In this document: positions 1 through 11,573 of the stretch, piece by piece
How positions within the stretch are numbered: position 1 is the first letter of the stretch
Layout: each line of letters starts with the position of its first letter
Source: Adineta steineri
Taxonomy: Eukaryota; Rotifera; Eurotatoria; Adinetida; Adinetidae
Length of the DNA stretch: 64,000 nucleotides
Direction: 5' to 3'
Assembly: GCA_905250115.1 (NCBI GenBank)
Contig: CAJNOI010000010.1
Coordinates: 1,067,392-1,131,391 of the forward strand
Translations under genes and position numbers: made by a program
Notes under the pieces: generated by a model
Database searches by the model: none
What the model saw: only the letters and a program-made list of their open reading frames with translations
What the model was told of the DNA's origin: nothing

Positions 1-1960
1 TCACGTGATCATTATTGCTATTAGGTGCTGGAAGCGTTCACTCTGAAGTGATCTCTGTTGATGAATGGGCTGCTATTAACTGTGATTCATTTCTCACGCA
101 ATCATTATTGCTGTTAAGTGCTGGAAGCGTTCACTCTGAAGTGAATTCTGTTGCAGAGTGAGCTACTGGTAATAACAATTCATTTCTCATGTGATCATCA
201 GTCTTCACAAATGTCGAAAGCATTTACTCCAAAGTGAACTCAGTTGCTGGCTGGACTCTTTATAAGAAGTTTTCGTTTCTCATATGATCATCATTATTAA
301 CAGGTGCTGTAAACATTCGCTGTGAAGCGAACTCAGTTGGTTAATGGATTCCTGATAATAGTTCTTTAGTAATGATGTGATCATCAATATTTACACGAAC
401 TGGAGAAATTCACGTCGAAATAAAGTCAGTTGTTGACTGAGCTTTTCTTGAAAGCTATCAAGGTTTCATTTGATGATCGCTGGTAGCAGCTCCTGCAGGA
501 ATTTACTATGAAGTGGACTGGATTCTTGAATAGATTTCTTGTAGAAATTATTTCTTACTTATATGATCATCATTGTTATCAGGTTTGGCGAGCATTCACT
601 CTTAAGTGAACTTAATTGCTTAATGGATTCCTTATAGTAATAATTCCTTCCTTGTGTGATTGTTATTGTTGCGATTTACATCAAAGATTGACTCTGAAGT
701 GAACTTAATTGCTTAATGGATTCCTTATAGTAATAATTTCTTCCTTGTGTGATTGTTATTGTTGCGATTTACATCAAAGATTGACTCTGAAGTGAACTCA
801 GTTGCTTAATGGATCTCTGGTAGTATCTATTCGTTCTTTATGTGATTGTCATTGTTATGGTTTGCATCAATGATTAACTCTAAAGTGAAATCCGTTGCTT
901 AATGTATTCCTCCTGGTACTTATTCGTTCCTTATGTGATTATTGTTGTTATGATTTGCATCAATGATTAACTCTAAAGTGAAATCCGTTGCTTAATGTAT
1001 TCCTCCTGGTACTTATTCGTTCCTTATGTGATTATTGTTGTTATGATTTGCATTAATGATTAGCTCTAAAGTGAAGTCAGTTGCTTAATGGACTGCTTAT
1101 AGTAATTATTCGTTCCTTATGTGATTATTGTTGTTATGATTTGCATTAATGATTAAATCTGAAGTGAATTTAGTTGCTTAATGGACATCTATTAGTAACT
1201 AGTTGTTCCTTATGTGATTGTTGTTGTTATGATTTTCATCAAGGATTGACTCTGAAGTGAACTTAGTTGTTTAATGGACTCCTCCTAGTAATTATAGATT
1301 TGTTATGTGGTCATCATTGTTAGCAGGTGCTGCAATTATTGAGGGTGAAGTGAACTCAGTTAGCTAATGGACTCCTTGTAATAATTATTCATTTCTACTA
1401 GACTCATCAATATTCACGTATGTTGGAAGGATTGATTTTGAAGTGAACTCTGGTGGCGAATGGGCTGCTACTAATAATAATTCATTTCAGATGTATTCGT
1501 CGTTGCTATCAGGTTCGGTAAGCATGTGTTCTGAAAGGAACTTGGTTGTTGAATGAATTCCTCTTGCTCAGTCTTCATTTTTTACGTAACCGCCAGTATT
1601 TCTACATGCGAAAGCATTCAGTATGAGGTGAACTTGGTTGCTGAATGGTCTCCTGGTAGTGAGTATTTATTTCTCGTATGATTACCATTGTTAATAGGTG
1701 CTGCAAGCGTTCAGTATGAAATGAACTTAGTTGCTGAATGATCCCCTAGTAATGAGTATTCACTTCTCATGTGATCATCGTTGTTGGTAGATCCTACACG
1801 CTTTCACTTTGAGCTGAACTGGTTTGTAGAGTTTAAGCGTCCTGAGAACTATTCTTTTGTGTTATGATCATCGAGATTGCCATAGAGAGGAAACAGATAC
1901 TCCCAAGTATACTCTGTTGCTGGATGTAGTGATGTTGATAATTATTCTATTTCGATGTGG
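1..1960. repeat. 93-bp tandem repeat array
   Basis: The core TTCACTCTGAAGTGAA recurs with a constant spacing of 92-94 bp (near 38, 131, 224, 317, 409, 502, 596, 689, 782, 874 and 967, continuing to about 1900), giving about 21 copies. The core is itself an inverted repeat (TTCACT, 4-base loop, AGTGAA), and a second palindrome, TGATCA, lies in the linker of many copies. Neighbouring copies at 640-780 and 880-1020 are almost identical, while copies near the left edge and after 1500 are more divergent, as in a satellite still exchanging units internally. Each unit has stops in every frame I checked, so it is not a coding repeat although 93 is a multiple of three. The array begins before the window. 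Confidence 0.93.
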
Positions 1961-3134
1961 CTTTTTCCATCATGCCGCGAATAGCAGATCCTTCTTTTAA
2001 AGCTAACATAGTAGCTGAATAAAATAGTTATAGGAAGTATTCATTTGAGTTGTTATCACGAAGGATTCGATGAATTTCACATCCGTGTTTTGAGAGAGCA
2101 AAACATTTCTTCTGAGCATTGTTGGGAAGATTTTATTGATAGTATCATATCTAGTGTTGTCGGCGGATGCTGGCTTTTGTTAACATTTTGGAAATACTCG
2201 AACAGAACTCTGCTTCGAATTATTCATTTTGGATATCTTTTGTTCTTATAAGATGAACTGTATCATTTTCAAGGATAACAAGAAAATAGCTGAACGAAGT
2301 TTTTGTTAAGTGCGTATGGTTAACATATGATATACCTGGTTGTCTTGAGCTGTATAAATCTTTGTTTACATGAAAATAATGTCGGAATTACAACGTTGCG
2401 AGAACCGTCAGTTACCCTGTGCTGATCGACTATGTAAGCTTTCAGTTCTTTGGGATGGGAACGAACGAATTAAAGAATAATACTTCAATAAAAATTATTC
2501 AATTATTGTACGTTGCTGGATGATAGTGGAAACCAAAATTTTTTGTTACAGTATAAGTCATAGGAAAAGAATGAATCTTTTTTGTATAATATTCGTTGTT
2601 TATGCAATATTGAACGAAAAGGTTGGATCAAGAGTTTTACTGCAAAGTAGTCAAATAGTTTACGTGAAATGTTGTTCAAATTGTTTATATACATTGAGAT
2701 TTTTTTGTTATCTTTTAATCTCTAACTGCACTTATTACGCAAGAATAATAGATGGACAGATCTCTTGCAATTAAAGTTTTCACTTTTTATATTATGCTTG
2801 TCCTCTTGCGTATTAATAACGTTCACATTAGGATTCACCAGATAACTGAATAGAACTTGGGTCAAGGCTATTCATAATTGTTGTTATCTATAAATGTGTC
2901 ATCAACTGTGAACAATTGATTTACATTGAACAAAGAACTTTAGTGAACACTACTTGAAAATATTCTATTTTTAGGGGATATTCATTCATCTGAACAGCTT
3001 CTGAAGAATGCTTTTCATATAACAAAATAGTTAAAGGCAATTCTGGTTAGATAAATTTATATCTAGTATGAATATTAGTTTCATCATGACTCGTAAGTAT
3101 TTGCATTGATAGTTACGAGATAGTGAAACTGTAG
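1961..3134. other. Unassigned stretch, no firm gene
   Basis: This is AT-rich DNA after the satellite. A short frame with a hydrophobic, signal-like start (ATG at 2571) is open to 2774 and is cysteine-containing, but nothing confirms that it is a gene. It could belong with the candidate terminal exon at 3135-3347. The frame at 2045-2251 has no ATG start. Confidence 0.5.
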
Positions 3135-3347
3135 CTTAGTAAGCCTACGAATACACCTAAGACAACACATAGAAATCCAACCATAACTCCATCTAGTGCA
3201 ACAGATGGGAATCCAGCCATAACTCCACCTAAGACAACAGATAGTAATCCAGCTATAACTCCACCTTACAATTTTGCAATACATTCGGTTAATATCAATG
3301 CATTTATAATCATGGGATTGATGTTTGTTCTGTTGTTGAATAATTAA
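3135..3347 (+). CDS. Possible terminal exon of a mucin-like, membrane-anchored protein
   Basis: After a potential acceptor (CTGTAG ending at 3134) the plus strand stays open for 70 codons. The reading is Thr/Pro/Ser-rich, contains three copies of a 12-residue unit of the type KTTDSNPAITPP, and ends in a hydrophobic stretch (FIIMGLMFVLLL) two residues before the stop. That layout is what a Thr/Pro-rich stalk followed by a GPI signal or a C-terminal membrane anchor looks like. No upstream exons could be joined with confidence. The pyrimidine tract before the acceptor is weak, and the whole frame could be chance. Confidence 0.33.
   Translation, partial: LSKPTNTPKTTHRNPTITPSSATDGNPAITPPKTTDSNPAITPPYNFAIHSVNINAFIIMGLMFVLLLNN
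3157..3264 (+). repeat. Three tandem copies of a 36-bp unit
   Basis: Units start at 3157, 3193 and 3229, each beginning CTA(A/G) and ending ATAACTCCA(C/T). The length is a multiple of three, and the plus-strand frame without stops reads as a Thr/Pro-rich repeat. Confidence 0.85.
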
Positions 3348-4425
3348 CTATTGTTCAATCCATAAATATTATTCAAGAAACCTATTGTAACAATCATTTC
3401 TCTTTTCCATTTCGGCTATACTATTATCATTTGTATTGTGTATCCAATCTACGATGACTCTATACTCCAAAGTTGAAAACAAATTATAGAAACTAAAAAG
3501 CGATTTTCATTTTTTCTCCATGTACGAATTTATAAGTGATTTTTATTTTTTCAAAATACATGATTTTTAAGAATTTTGCATTTTCCATATAATACATTTT
3601 GATTTTACAGGGTGAGGGTGTGGCTGATGATGTGCGCAGGCGTGAGTGTTACTTCCATCTCACATCTACACCCACCCTTAGATGTTAAAGCTGATCGTAA
3701 TGACATAGTTATATTCTTATTTTTAAAACAAGCATGAATAGGTACTGTTTCAAACTATTATTTTATTTAAAATTCATTTAAAAGATTGATATCAAATAAA
3801 TATAGTACAAATATTCACTGATTGCATTTTTATAATTACAAATTACATAGACATTTTAGCGTCTTAATAATTTTAATATTTTGTGGTCATTGTATAATTT
3901 ACTAGTAACAATCAACACATATGAGAATCTTAATAATATACGTGAGTTCTATGATTTAATAAAAAAACTGTATTTTAAATTTGATACGAACAGTTATTTG
4001 TAGATACAATTACTGATCTTATATAATTTCTCAATAAACTTATTTTTGTAGACATACTCATAATAAATATATTCATATTCAATTCTAATAAAAAGGAACG
4101 AAGAATACACTAGATTTTCATGAATATATTATTGTACTAAATAATTCTTTCAATTTAATTGTTGATATCGATTACATAGTATTTCATTGTTAAAAATACA
4201 AAAAAAAGATTTCGTAAACACATCAGATCTTCATATCACGAAAAAATAAGAAGGATATAGAATGTTATACTTCCAAGAGAAGAAATCTTTCGGTTGCCGT
4301 TGTCTCTCCCACAAAATCGTTAAGAAGAGTTGAACAACAATCAGAGAATTAACTGCCCTTAGTTGTGATAAATAGAAATACAGTTGATCTGTTCGTGATG
4401 TGTGTTTGCGAAGATACTGCATTTG
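3348..4425. other. AT-rich intergenic DNA
   Basis: No coding region was seen. It contains one telomere-like inverted element (3612-3681, listed separately) and the presumed 3' untranslated region of the eEF1A gene, which is transcribed toward it. Confidence 0.6.
3612..3681. repeat. Telomere-like inverted element, copy 1
   Basis: The left arm is GTGAGGGTGTGG and the right arm CTACACCCACCCTTAG, with about 40 bp between them. The G-rich arm is on the left and the C-rich arm on the right, as in all paired copies here. The 70-bp unit begins with GT and ends with AG, so it has the outer form of a short intron. Confidence 0.7.
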
Positions 4426-6080
<1,655 letters not shown>

Positions 6081-7223
6081 TATTAAAAATGAATCAGTAA
6101 AAAGCGTACGTGAATGAAAGCAACCGAATTTATAACACAACGGTATATGTACATGAATGTCTTGCGCAAGATGTACAAAATATTCCAACGATGAATAAAT
6201 GTTTCATCGGTAGGGAAAAAATCCATAACTCTCGATGTAAAGTTTGTTGTATGTATAGTTAAAAAAATAAAGAAAGGGAGAAATAAATAGTGATTGTAAA
6301 CATATTGTGTCAAATGTACACCTGAAAAAAAAAGAAAGATGAAAAAATATTCCCGTAAAAATAATTTTATGGATGACTCATTGATCAAACATACAAGAAG
6401 TTAGGTTGAAATGCGCATGAAGATTCTGTCTTCATCATTTTAATTTGAAAAAAGTTTTGATAGTATTTGATAGGAAAAGTTAATCATAATTTGTATTATA
6501 GATTATTTTCAAGCTATATACTGATAGAGTAAATGTAATACTAAACATTTCTTAGACAGACATTTTAAGCGTACGAAGTGTATACCTTTATTATTTAGGT
6601 AAGTTTTTTATTAAAGAGAATAAACATTTTTCCTACTTCTATTTACAATCAATTAAATAATTCTTTCATAAAGTATTTTATTTGCCTATAAAAATAATGT
6701 TTCACATAGTGACAGACGGTACGCAAATATTAATCTATTAGTTGTTTAATACAATTACCATACAATCATGTCTTGCTTTTTATTGAAATATTTTCATTTT
6801 TATGAAATAGATGAAACACCCACACCCTCACCCACACCCTTTTTGACTTCAAACTGTGAAGGAAACCTAAATTGCTTTTTAGAGTGATAAAGAAGATAAA
6901 TATGTGCGAAAAATTATATGTTTAGGTCGATAGTTGAAAATAAAGAAGCGAATAATGTGATTCGTATAACGAGATTTTCTTTTTTTGTTAAAAAAGTAAG
7001 AAAAATAGTCGTCATTTAAGAACAATTTCTCAAAAAAACCAGTAAGCATGAACTATGCGCAGAACCTGGTGTCACCAGCAACTGGTACATATATATGATA
7101 ATGACCCTTTTCTCGCAGATGAAGAGAGCCTTTGAAAACTTAGAAAATTAAGGGAATGGGAAGTAAGAAAAAAAAATTAAGGGAATAGGGATAGAAAGCA
7201 AAAAAAGTTGTTTCCGCAGGAAA
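6081..7223. other. Intergenic DNA between eEF1A and the CBP-like gene
   Basis: It holds the eEF1A promoter and 5' leader (a possible leader-intron acceptor lies near 6320) and the 3' region of the CBP-like gene. There is a single C-rich telomere-like arm at 6817-6840 with no partner. No bromodomain, PHD or acetyltransferase coding sequence was found here, which matters for reading the neighbouring gene as truncated. Confidence 0.6.
6817..6840. repeat. Telomere-like C-rich tract, single arm
   Basis: Two CACCCACACCCT-type units lie side by side, the reverse complement of TGTGGG-like sequence. No G-rich left partner was found nearby, so this may be half of an element. Confidence 0.6.
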
Positions 7224-8429
7224 CTAGTTCTTAGGTGAAAGTGGTTCGTTTTTCAATTGATTTGTACCATCTAAATTATTTTTTGTTGTGTCAAGCATAT
7301 CAAGATCATGTGATGGTACATTTGTTACTGCAAATGTAGTCGATGTGGAATTATTATTATTAGTATTTACCATTGTTCGATTTGTTAATGGTTCAGATTT
7401 AATTGTTAGTGATTGAAGAAGATTTCCTGCTGCTGCCACTGCCGCTGATGATACATAATCAGTTATAGGTGCTGTACGATTTGGTGGACCATGATCACCG
7501 GCCATTGTATCAATAGTTGAATACATTTCTCCATTAAAATCATTCGTTGAAGACATTTGCGCTGCTAATTGCATATCTTGTAAATATTTTTCTTCTCGAC
7601 GATCTTCTAAATCTTTTTGAATTTTATGAATTCTCTCAGCTAATTTATTAAAATATTTTTCTTGATTAGCTGCAACTTCAAATATTTCATTTTCAACATG
7701 TCGAGCATAATTATCAAAATTAATAATACGTTTACCATGTACAGCTCCTGTATCAGTTATAGGTAGAAGTGCAGCTATGATTTTTTGTACCAGACGATCA
7801 CGCATTTCGGCTGTAACATGTCTTTGCCAATCTATATTTATTGATCGTTCATTCGAATTTGATGAAGAATTTGTATTAAGATTAATTGAAGATATTTCTG
7901 CTGAATCTGCTATCGTTATTGTTGCTATTTGTTGATTTAATTTTGCTAATGCTGATCCTTCTTTGATTGGTTGACATATTGGACATTGAGGACTATTGCA
8001 TTGTTTCCAATGCAAAATAATTTGACGTGAAGTAACACAATGTTGTACAGTACATGTTTTATGATCATCACATTTTGTCATGTGTTGTAGAACACTTTTC
8101 ATTGTACTACAATGTGGTAATGTACATGCATTTGAACGTGTTGATTCATCGTTGATTGTTTGTTTTTCACGTTGTTGACATTTATGTGCATGAAATAATA
8201 AAACAAGTTGTTTTTGAATAAATCGTTTTCGTTGTGCTTCTGTATATTGTGATGGATTATTAGTTGTTTGCTGAGATTGTTGAACAAGCATATTAGTTGA
8301 TTGTTCTTGTTCTTGTTCTTGTTCTTGTTCTTGTTCTTGTTCTTGTTCTTGTTCTTGTTCTTGTTCTTGTTCTTGTTCTTGTTCTTGTTGAGTAGTTACA
8401 ATATAATTTGTTGGTGCTTGATCCGACAT
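7224..8429 (-). CDS. CBP/p300-derived protein with TAZ1 and KIX domains only
   Basis: A single-exon gene of 401 codons. After a short N-terminus it has about 14 Glu-Gln pairs (residues 16-43), then a TAZ1 zinc finger at about 62-157 with the ligand pattern HKCQ...CTLPHC...HMTKC...CTVQHC...HWKQC...CPIC, then a KIX domain at about 199-282 (WQRHVTAEMRDRLVQKI and the helix EKYFNKLAERIHKIQKDLE). Both domains match those of the coactivators CBP and p300, where they bind activation domains of transcription factors. The remaining 120 residues are Asn/Ser/Thr-rich. There is no bromodomain, PHD finger, acetyltransferase or TAZ2, and none is encoded downstream. It would therefore bind activators without acetylating histones, possibly as a competitor of full CBP (inference). 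The start follows an acceptor-like TATTAG nine bases upstream. Confidence 0.9.
   Translation of the reverse strand: MSDQAPTNYIVTTQQEQEQEQEQEQEQEQEQEQEQEQEQEQEQSTNMLVQQSQQTTNNPSQYTEAQRKRFIQKQLVLLFHAHKCQQREKQTINDESTRSNACTLPHCSTMKSVLQHMTKCDDHKTCTVQHCVTSRQIILHWKQCNSPQCPICQPIKEGSALAKLNQQIATITIADSAEISSINLNTNSSSNSNERSINIDWQRHVTAEMRDRLVQKIIAALLPITDTGAVHGKRIINFDNYARHVENEIFEVAANQEKYFNKLAERIHKIQKDLEDRREEKYLQDMQLAAQMSSTNDFNGEMYSTIDTMAGDHGPPNRTAPITDYVSSAAVAAAGNLLQSLTIKSEPLTNRTMVNTNNNNSTSTTFAVTNVPSHDLDMLDTTKNNLDGTNQLKNEPLSPKN
8304..8387 (-). repeat. Hexanucleotide microsatellite in coding sequence, 14 copies
   Basis: TTCTTG repeats on the plus strand without interruption, coding for (Glu-Gln)14 in the TAZ1-KIX protein. 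Such a tract is expected to vary in length between alleles. Confidence 0.97.
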
Positions 8430-8483
8430 TTGAGTCTAATAGAAAGAATTAATTAATAACTAAATAGATTATTTGTACATATT

Positions 8484-8555
8484 GGGTGTGGGTGGGGATT
8501 TGGATGGCTTCTTTCTTTATCCGAACAGTCACAGTAACATCCAGACCCATCACCA
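8484..8555. repeat. Telomere-like inverted element, degenerate copy
   Basis: The left arm GGGTGTGGGTGGGG is clear. The right arm is worn down to CATCCAGACCCATCACC. It lies just upstream of the TAZ1-KIX gene. Confidence 0.45.
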
Positions 8556-8714
8556 TTGTGCCTATAAGTCTATTATGGATTTTTTTGGAACATATACGAA
8601 AGAATAAGACCCATATCATCAAAATCGCCAAGGTTTGGGCGATGAATCCCGATAGATCTCATAATTAATCGGCATCTATATCGCGATAAAATCGCCAACT
8701 TTTACGGGATTTTT

Positions 8715-8781
8715 GAGGGTGTGGGTCGGCTGGTATGATTGTGAGACTAATAGAAGCATACATGCACCCACATCCTTAAAG
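8715..8781. repeat. Telomere-like inverted element, copy 3
   Basis: The left arm is GAGGGTGTGGGT and the right arm GCACCCACATCCTTAAAG, with about 38 bp between. GT near the left end and AG at the right end again give an intron-like outline. Confidence 0.65.
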
Positions 8782-9500
8782 ACTAAATTCGACGAATTTG
8801 AAGCGACTTTGGAAATTATTGTATTTGTGAGTATGAATACCAATAAATAGGCGAGTTCAAATCTCAAAAATCTTTGCTAATTTTCTTTTTAGACATCCAT
8901 TTCCTGAGCGAACAGAGACTAGATCTTTCTACTCTCATCTCAACATGCACGCTTGTACTTGCTAAAAACTTCATCATCGAGTACTTAGATATACATCTGC
9001 TTTCAGTATCAGGGTTGTGTGGATATATTTTCAAGATTTGGCGTTGACACCGATGGTATGACTAAACACATATCAGTACGATTTAAAAGCACAGCTTATC
9101 GAAGTGGGAAAAAAATCGATGTATTGTTTTGCTTCAGAAGCGAAATTTTTTCTCACCTTTCAGTAGCAAGCACAATATGTGACTGAAGTTGTACTTTGTC
9201 CTTTTACGCGTTCTTCAGAAAAATAAGTGACGACTGTATGGCTTCTCGCTCAGCTTCTCTTGAGGAGCTTTTGTTTACACATTACTTTATTATTTCAAAC
9301 TGGTAAAAAAACCAACAACGTTGGCTGACAGAATGATTCATAGTTATTATAATTCATTGGAAAAAAACTACATTTTTTTGCCCATAAGATATTAAAGTTA
9401 ATGTAAAAATCTCTTTTGCAAAAACGCATATACTTAGCAAGCGATAAATAAAATTCTTAATATTTCAATCAGGTGGGTTTTAATGAATGTCGGTGAATAT

Positions 9501-9557
9501 GGGTGAGGGTGTGTGAGCGGATGTGTGCTGATCAACTGGAAGCATCCACACCCACAA
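9501..9557. repeat. Telomere-like inverted element, copy 4
   Basis: The left arm is GGGTGAGGGTGTGTG and the right arm CATCCACACCCAC. On the minus strand it starts exactly where the coding-like Asteroid fragment stops (…CAATCTT followed by GTGGGTGTGG). Confidence 0.65.
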
Positions 9558-9972
9558 GATTGAAGTTTCATTTCAATTTTAGTTTTTTCTCCTATGCTAT
9601 GCATAGATTCAAGTGATTTTTGTAATGCAATTTTAATATCATCGAATTGTTTCATCCATTGCATTTATTCTGTTTTGGTTTTTCTACAGTTTCAATAAAA
9701 TGATTAAATATTTTTTCAACTAAATTTTCATTAATATAATCATTTCCACATAAATAACAAGCAAGTAAAATTGTTGAATGATTTAAACCAGTAAATTTAT
9801 TAAGTAAGGAATTTATTGTAAATAATTGAGCTGATAAATAATAATATGAATCTTTTCGAGAGTGTGGGTGCGGATAAGGATGGTTATAAAGAATAAATGG
9901 TATATCTATACCCACACCCTCACTATTGTGTTTAAATAATTGATAATTAAATGTGTATGCAGAAAAATCTGG
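9556..9972 (-). pseudogene. Broken Asteroid/FEN1-like nuclease fragment
   Basis: Two coding-like blocks on the minus strand (9924-9972 and 9556-9851) can be joined in frame by removing a 72-bp GT...AG segment (9852-9923) that consists of a telomere-like element. The joined reading contains TILLACYLCGNDYI, which resembles the GNDY motif region of Asteroid-type XPG/FEN1-fold proteins. A one-base shift near 9655-9664 breaks the frame after KPKQN, an in-frame stop lies at 9973-9975, and no N-terminal nuclease motifs were found. It is probably a relic or the remains of a longer gene. The family assignment rests on one short motif and is tentative. Confidence 0.42.
9852..9923. repeat. Telomere-like inverted element acting as an intron-like insert
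   Basis: On the minus strand it begins GTGAGGGTGTGGGT and ends CACCCACACTCTCGAAAAG, 72 bp in all. Its removal joins the flanking coding-like blocks in phase 1. Confidence 0.65.
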
Positions 9973-10781
9973 TTATTAAGCTATATTCTCGAAAAAGATT
10001 TCCAAACAATAAAAAATGTAAATAGACATGAGGATATACGAAGAAGGATGTGATTATTAGTTGAAATTATGTTTGTGAATGGATTCTTTGAGTTTTTATT
10101 GTTATAATCATGAATTACAAGTACAAAAACTTCGTAATAATAAACCTGGGACACATTTCTGACTTTTAATCTATTTTATACATTAAGGAATATTTTTAAA
10201 GATCAGGGAGATTTAAGTCGCATCTTTTACGAAGAATGTTATGTCTACCATCAACCATTTATCAATCTTGTAAAAATATAAATATTTTTTTGTTGATTCT
10301 CTTTTCACTTTAAAGAAAAGAAAAAAAGGCGACGTTTATCATCAGATAAGATAGAGACATTGTTCTGCAGTTTTACCTAGAAGTTTCGTTAGTGTGAGAA
10401 TCTGACAAATATCTGTATGTCTAAAGGTGTACGCCGAGCGACTGTGAAGTCGTCGCTAACGAGTTTTTGAAAAAGCTTTTTAACTACCGTTGCCTTACTA
10501 GTAAGATTGATGCTTGTTTTTTGAAAAATTTTTCATGCCAACCTAAGGTTTTGAGATATTCTAGTAAAGATCTTTTATAGAAAATTTTCATTAAAATACT
10601 TGACCATCTTGAGGGTGGAGGCGGGTGTGGAATGATTCAATACCGACATCTACACCTCATACTCGAGCGACCTACAGCTATCCTACACCTACACCGTTAA
10701 GATGGTTTTAAAAACAAATTTTTATTTTGTTTGTAGACTATTTATTGTGCTTGTTACTTGAAAATATTCTTTCATATAAAC
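9973..10781. other. Intergenic DNA upstream of the ADP-ribosyltransferase
   Basis: One inverted element lies at 10604-10706. A possible acceptor (TTGTTTGTAG ending near 10737) precedes the transferase start by about 45 bp and could be a 5'-leader intron or a trans-splice site. Nothing else was recognised. Confidence 0.55.
10604..10706. repeat. Telomere-like inverted element, largest copy
   Basis: The outer ends are ACCATCTTGAGGGTG and CACCGTTAAGATGGT, with further arm copies inside (GGCGGGTGTGG; CTACACCTCAT; CCTACACCTACACC). It is the longest unit, about 100 bp, and lies 75 bp upstream of the ADP-ribosyltransferase start codon. Confidence 0.7.
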
Positions 10782-11573
10782 ATGACTACAGGTGGAAATG
10801 TTGACCGACAACAGTATACACGAATATCAGATATTGTCAATGAACCACAAGAGATGCTCATGCCAATTCGAGGGTATGAAAAAATGCCAATAGTGTCATT
10901 GGAGGAAGCTGTTATACCACTTATTTCGATTTTACCTGAAATTCAAGATTATGCTTATGTTGCGAAGCAACGCTGTAAATCCGTACCTCCCGATGGTTTA
11001 ACACAGGATGAATCAGCTTCAATCATGCTTTATTCCATGGAATGGGAACCACATGAAGAATGTTTATATTTTGCACTCAATGCAACACTTCGCACTGAAG
11101 ATAGACGAAAATTAAAACCATGGTTTTTGTATTTGAAACTTATTCTTACAGCACTCGAAAAATTACCATCCTCACGATACTTTGTGTTTCGCGGAGTAAA
11201 TTTAAATTTAAGTGAACAATACACTGAAGGAAAAACATTTGTCTGGTGGGGATTTTCTTCGTGTACAACATCGATGGGAGTACTTGAAAACGAACAATTT
11301 TTAGGCAAAACTGGTCAAAGAACAATGTTTAATATCGAATGTGATAGTGGCAAAGATATCAGTCGTCATTCATATTTTCAATCGGAGAAAGAAGTCCTTC
11401 TCCTAGCTGCTCGACAATTTATTGTAGTATCTTGTCTTCGACCAGCCCCAGGTCTTCATATGATTCAATTGAAAGAAACAAAACCTCCAATTACTCTTTT
11501 ACAGCCGGTTACGAATCAATTTGTGCAAATTAAACCAACACCGGGTAAGAGAAAAAACTGTTGCATCAATTGA
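10782..11573 (+). CDS. NAD-dependent arginine ADP-ribosyltransferase (R-S-E class)
   Basis: A single-exon gene of 263 codons. The first in-frame ATG is at 10782; the frame is open a little further upstream but without an ATG. The R-S-E signature of arginine-specific mono-ADP-ribosyltransferases is complete: arginine in FVFRGVN (about residue 136), the STS-type strand GFSSCTTS (about 158), and the EXE motif in SEKEVLLLA (about 202). The enzyme transfers ADP-ribose from NAD to arginines of target proteins. There is no signal peptide, so an intracellular role is likely. The C-terminus is basic and ends KRKNCCIN, with cysteine four residues from the end, which resembles a prenylation or palmitoylation site that would anchor it to membranes (inference). 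Such enzymes form large families in bdelloid rotifers. Confidence 0.93.
   Translation: MTTGGNVDRQQYTRISDIVNEPQEMLMPIRGYEKMPIVSLEEAVIPLISILPEIQDYAYVAKQRCKSVPPDGLTQDESASIMLYSMEWEPHEECLYFALNATLRTEDRRKLKPWFLYLKLILTALEKLPSSRYFVFRGVNLNLSEQYTEGKTFVWWGFSSCTTSMGVLENEQFLGKTGQRTMFNIECDSGKDISRHSYFQSEKEVLLLAARQFIVVSCLRPAPGLHMIQLKETKPPITLLQPVTNQFVQIKPTPGKRKNCCIN

Larger units (their letters stand above)
8430..9555. other. Intergenic DNA with three telomere-like elements
   Basis: Apart from inverted elements near 8484-8555, 8715-8781 and 9501-9557, nothing could be assigned. The short frames here run through the repeat arms and are not credible genes. Confidence 0.6.

Noticed and set aside
1..1960. CRISPR-like array with palindromic repeats
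   Set aside because: Whole 93-bp units are similar, with no unique spacers between short repeats, and the genome is eukaryotic. It is a satellite.
3157..3264. Possible CRISPR with 36-bp repeats
   Set aside because: The three 36-bp units abut directly with no spacers and stay in one coding frame.
10758..10781. N-terminal extension of the ADP-ribosyltransferase from 10758
   Set aside because: The frame there begins with TTG, not ATG. The first ATG is at 10782 and the extra residues are not family-like.
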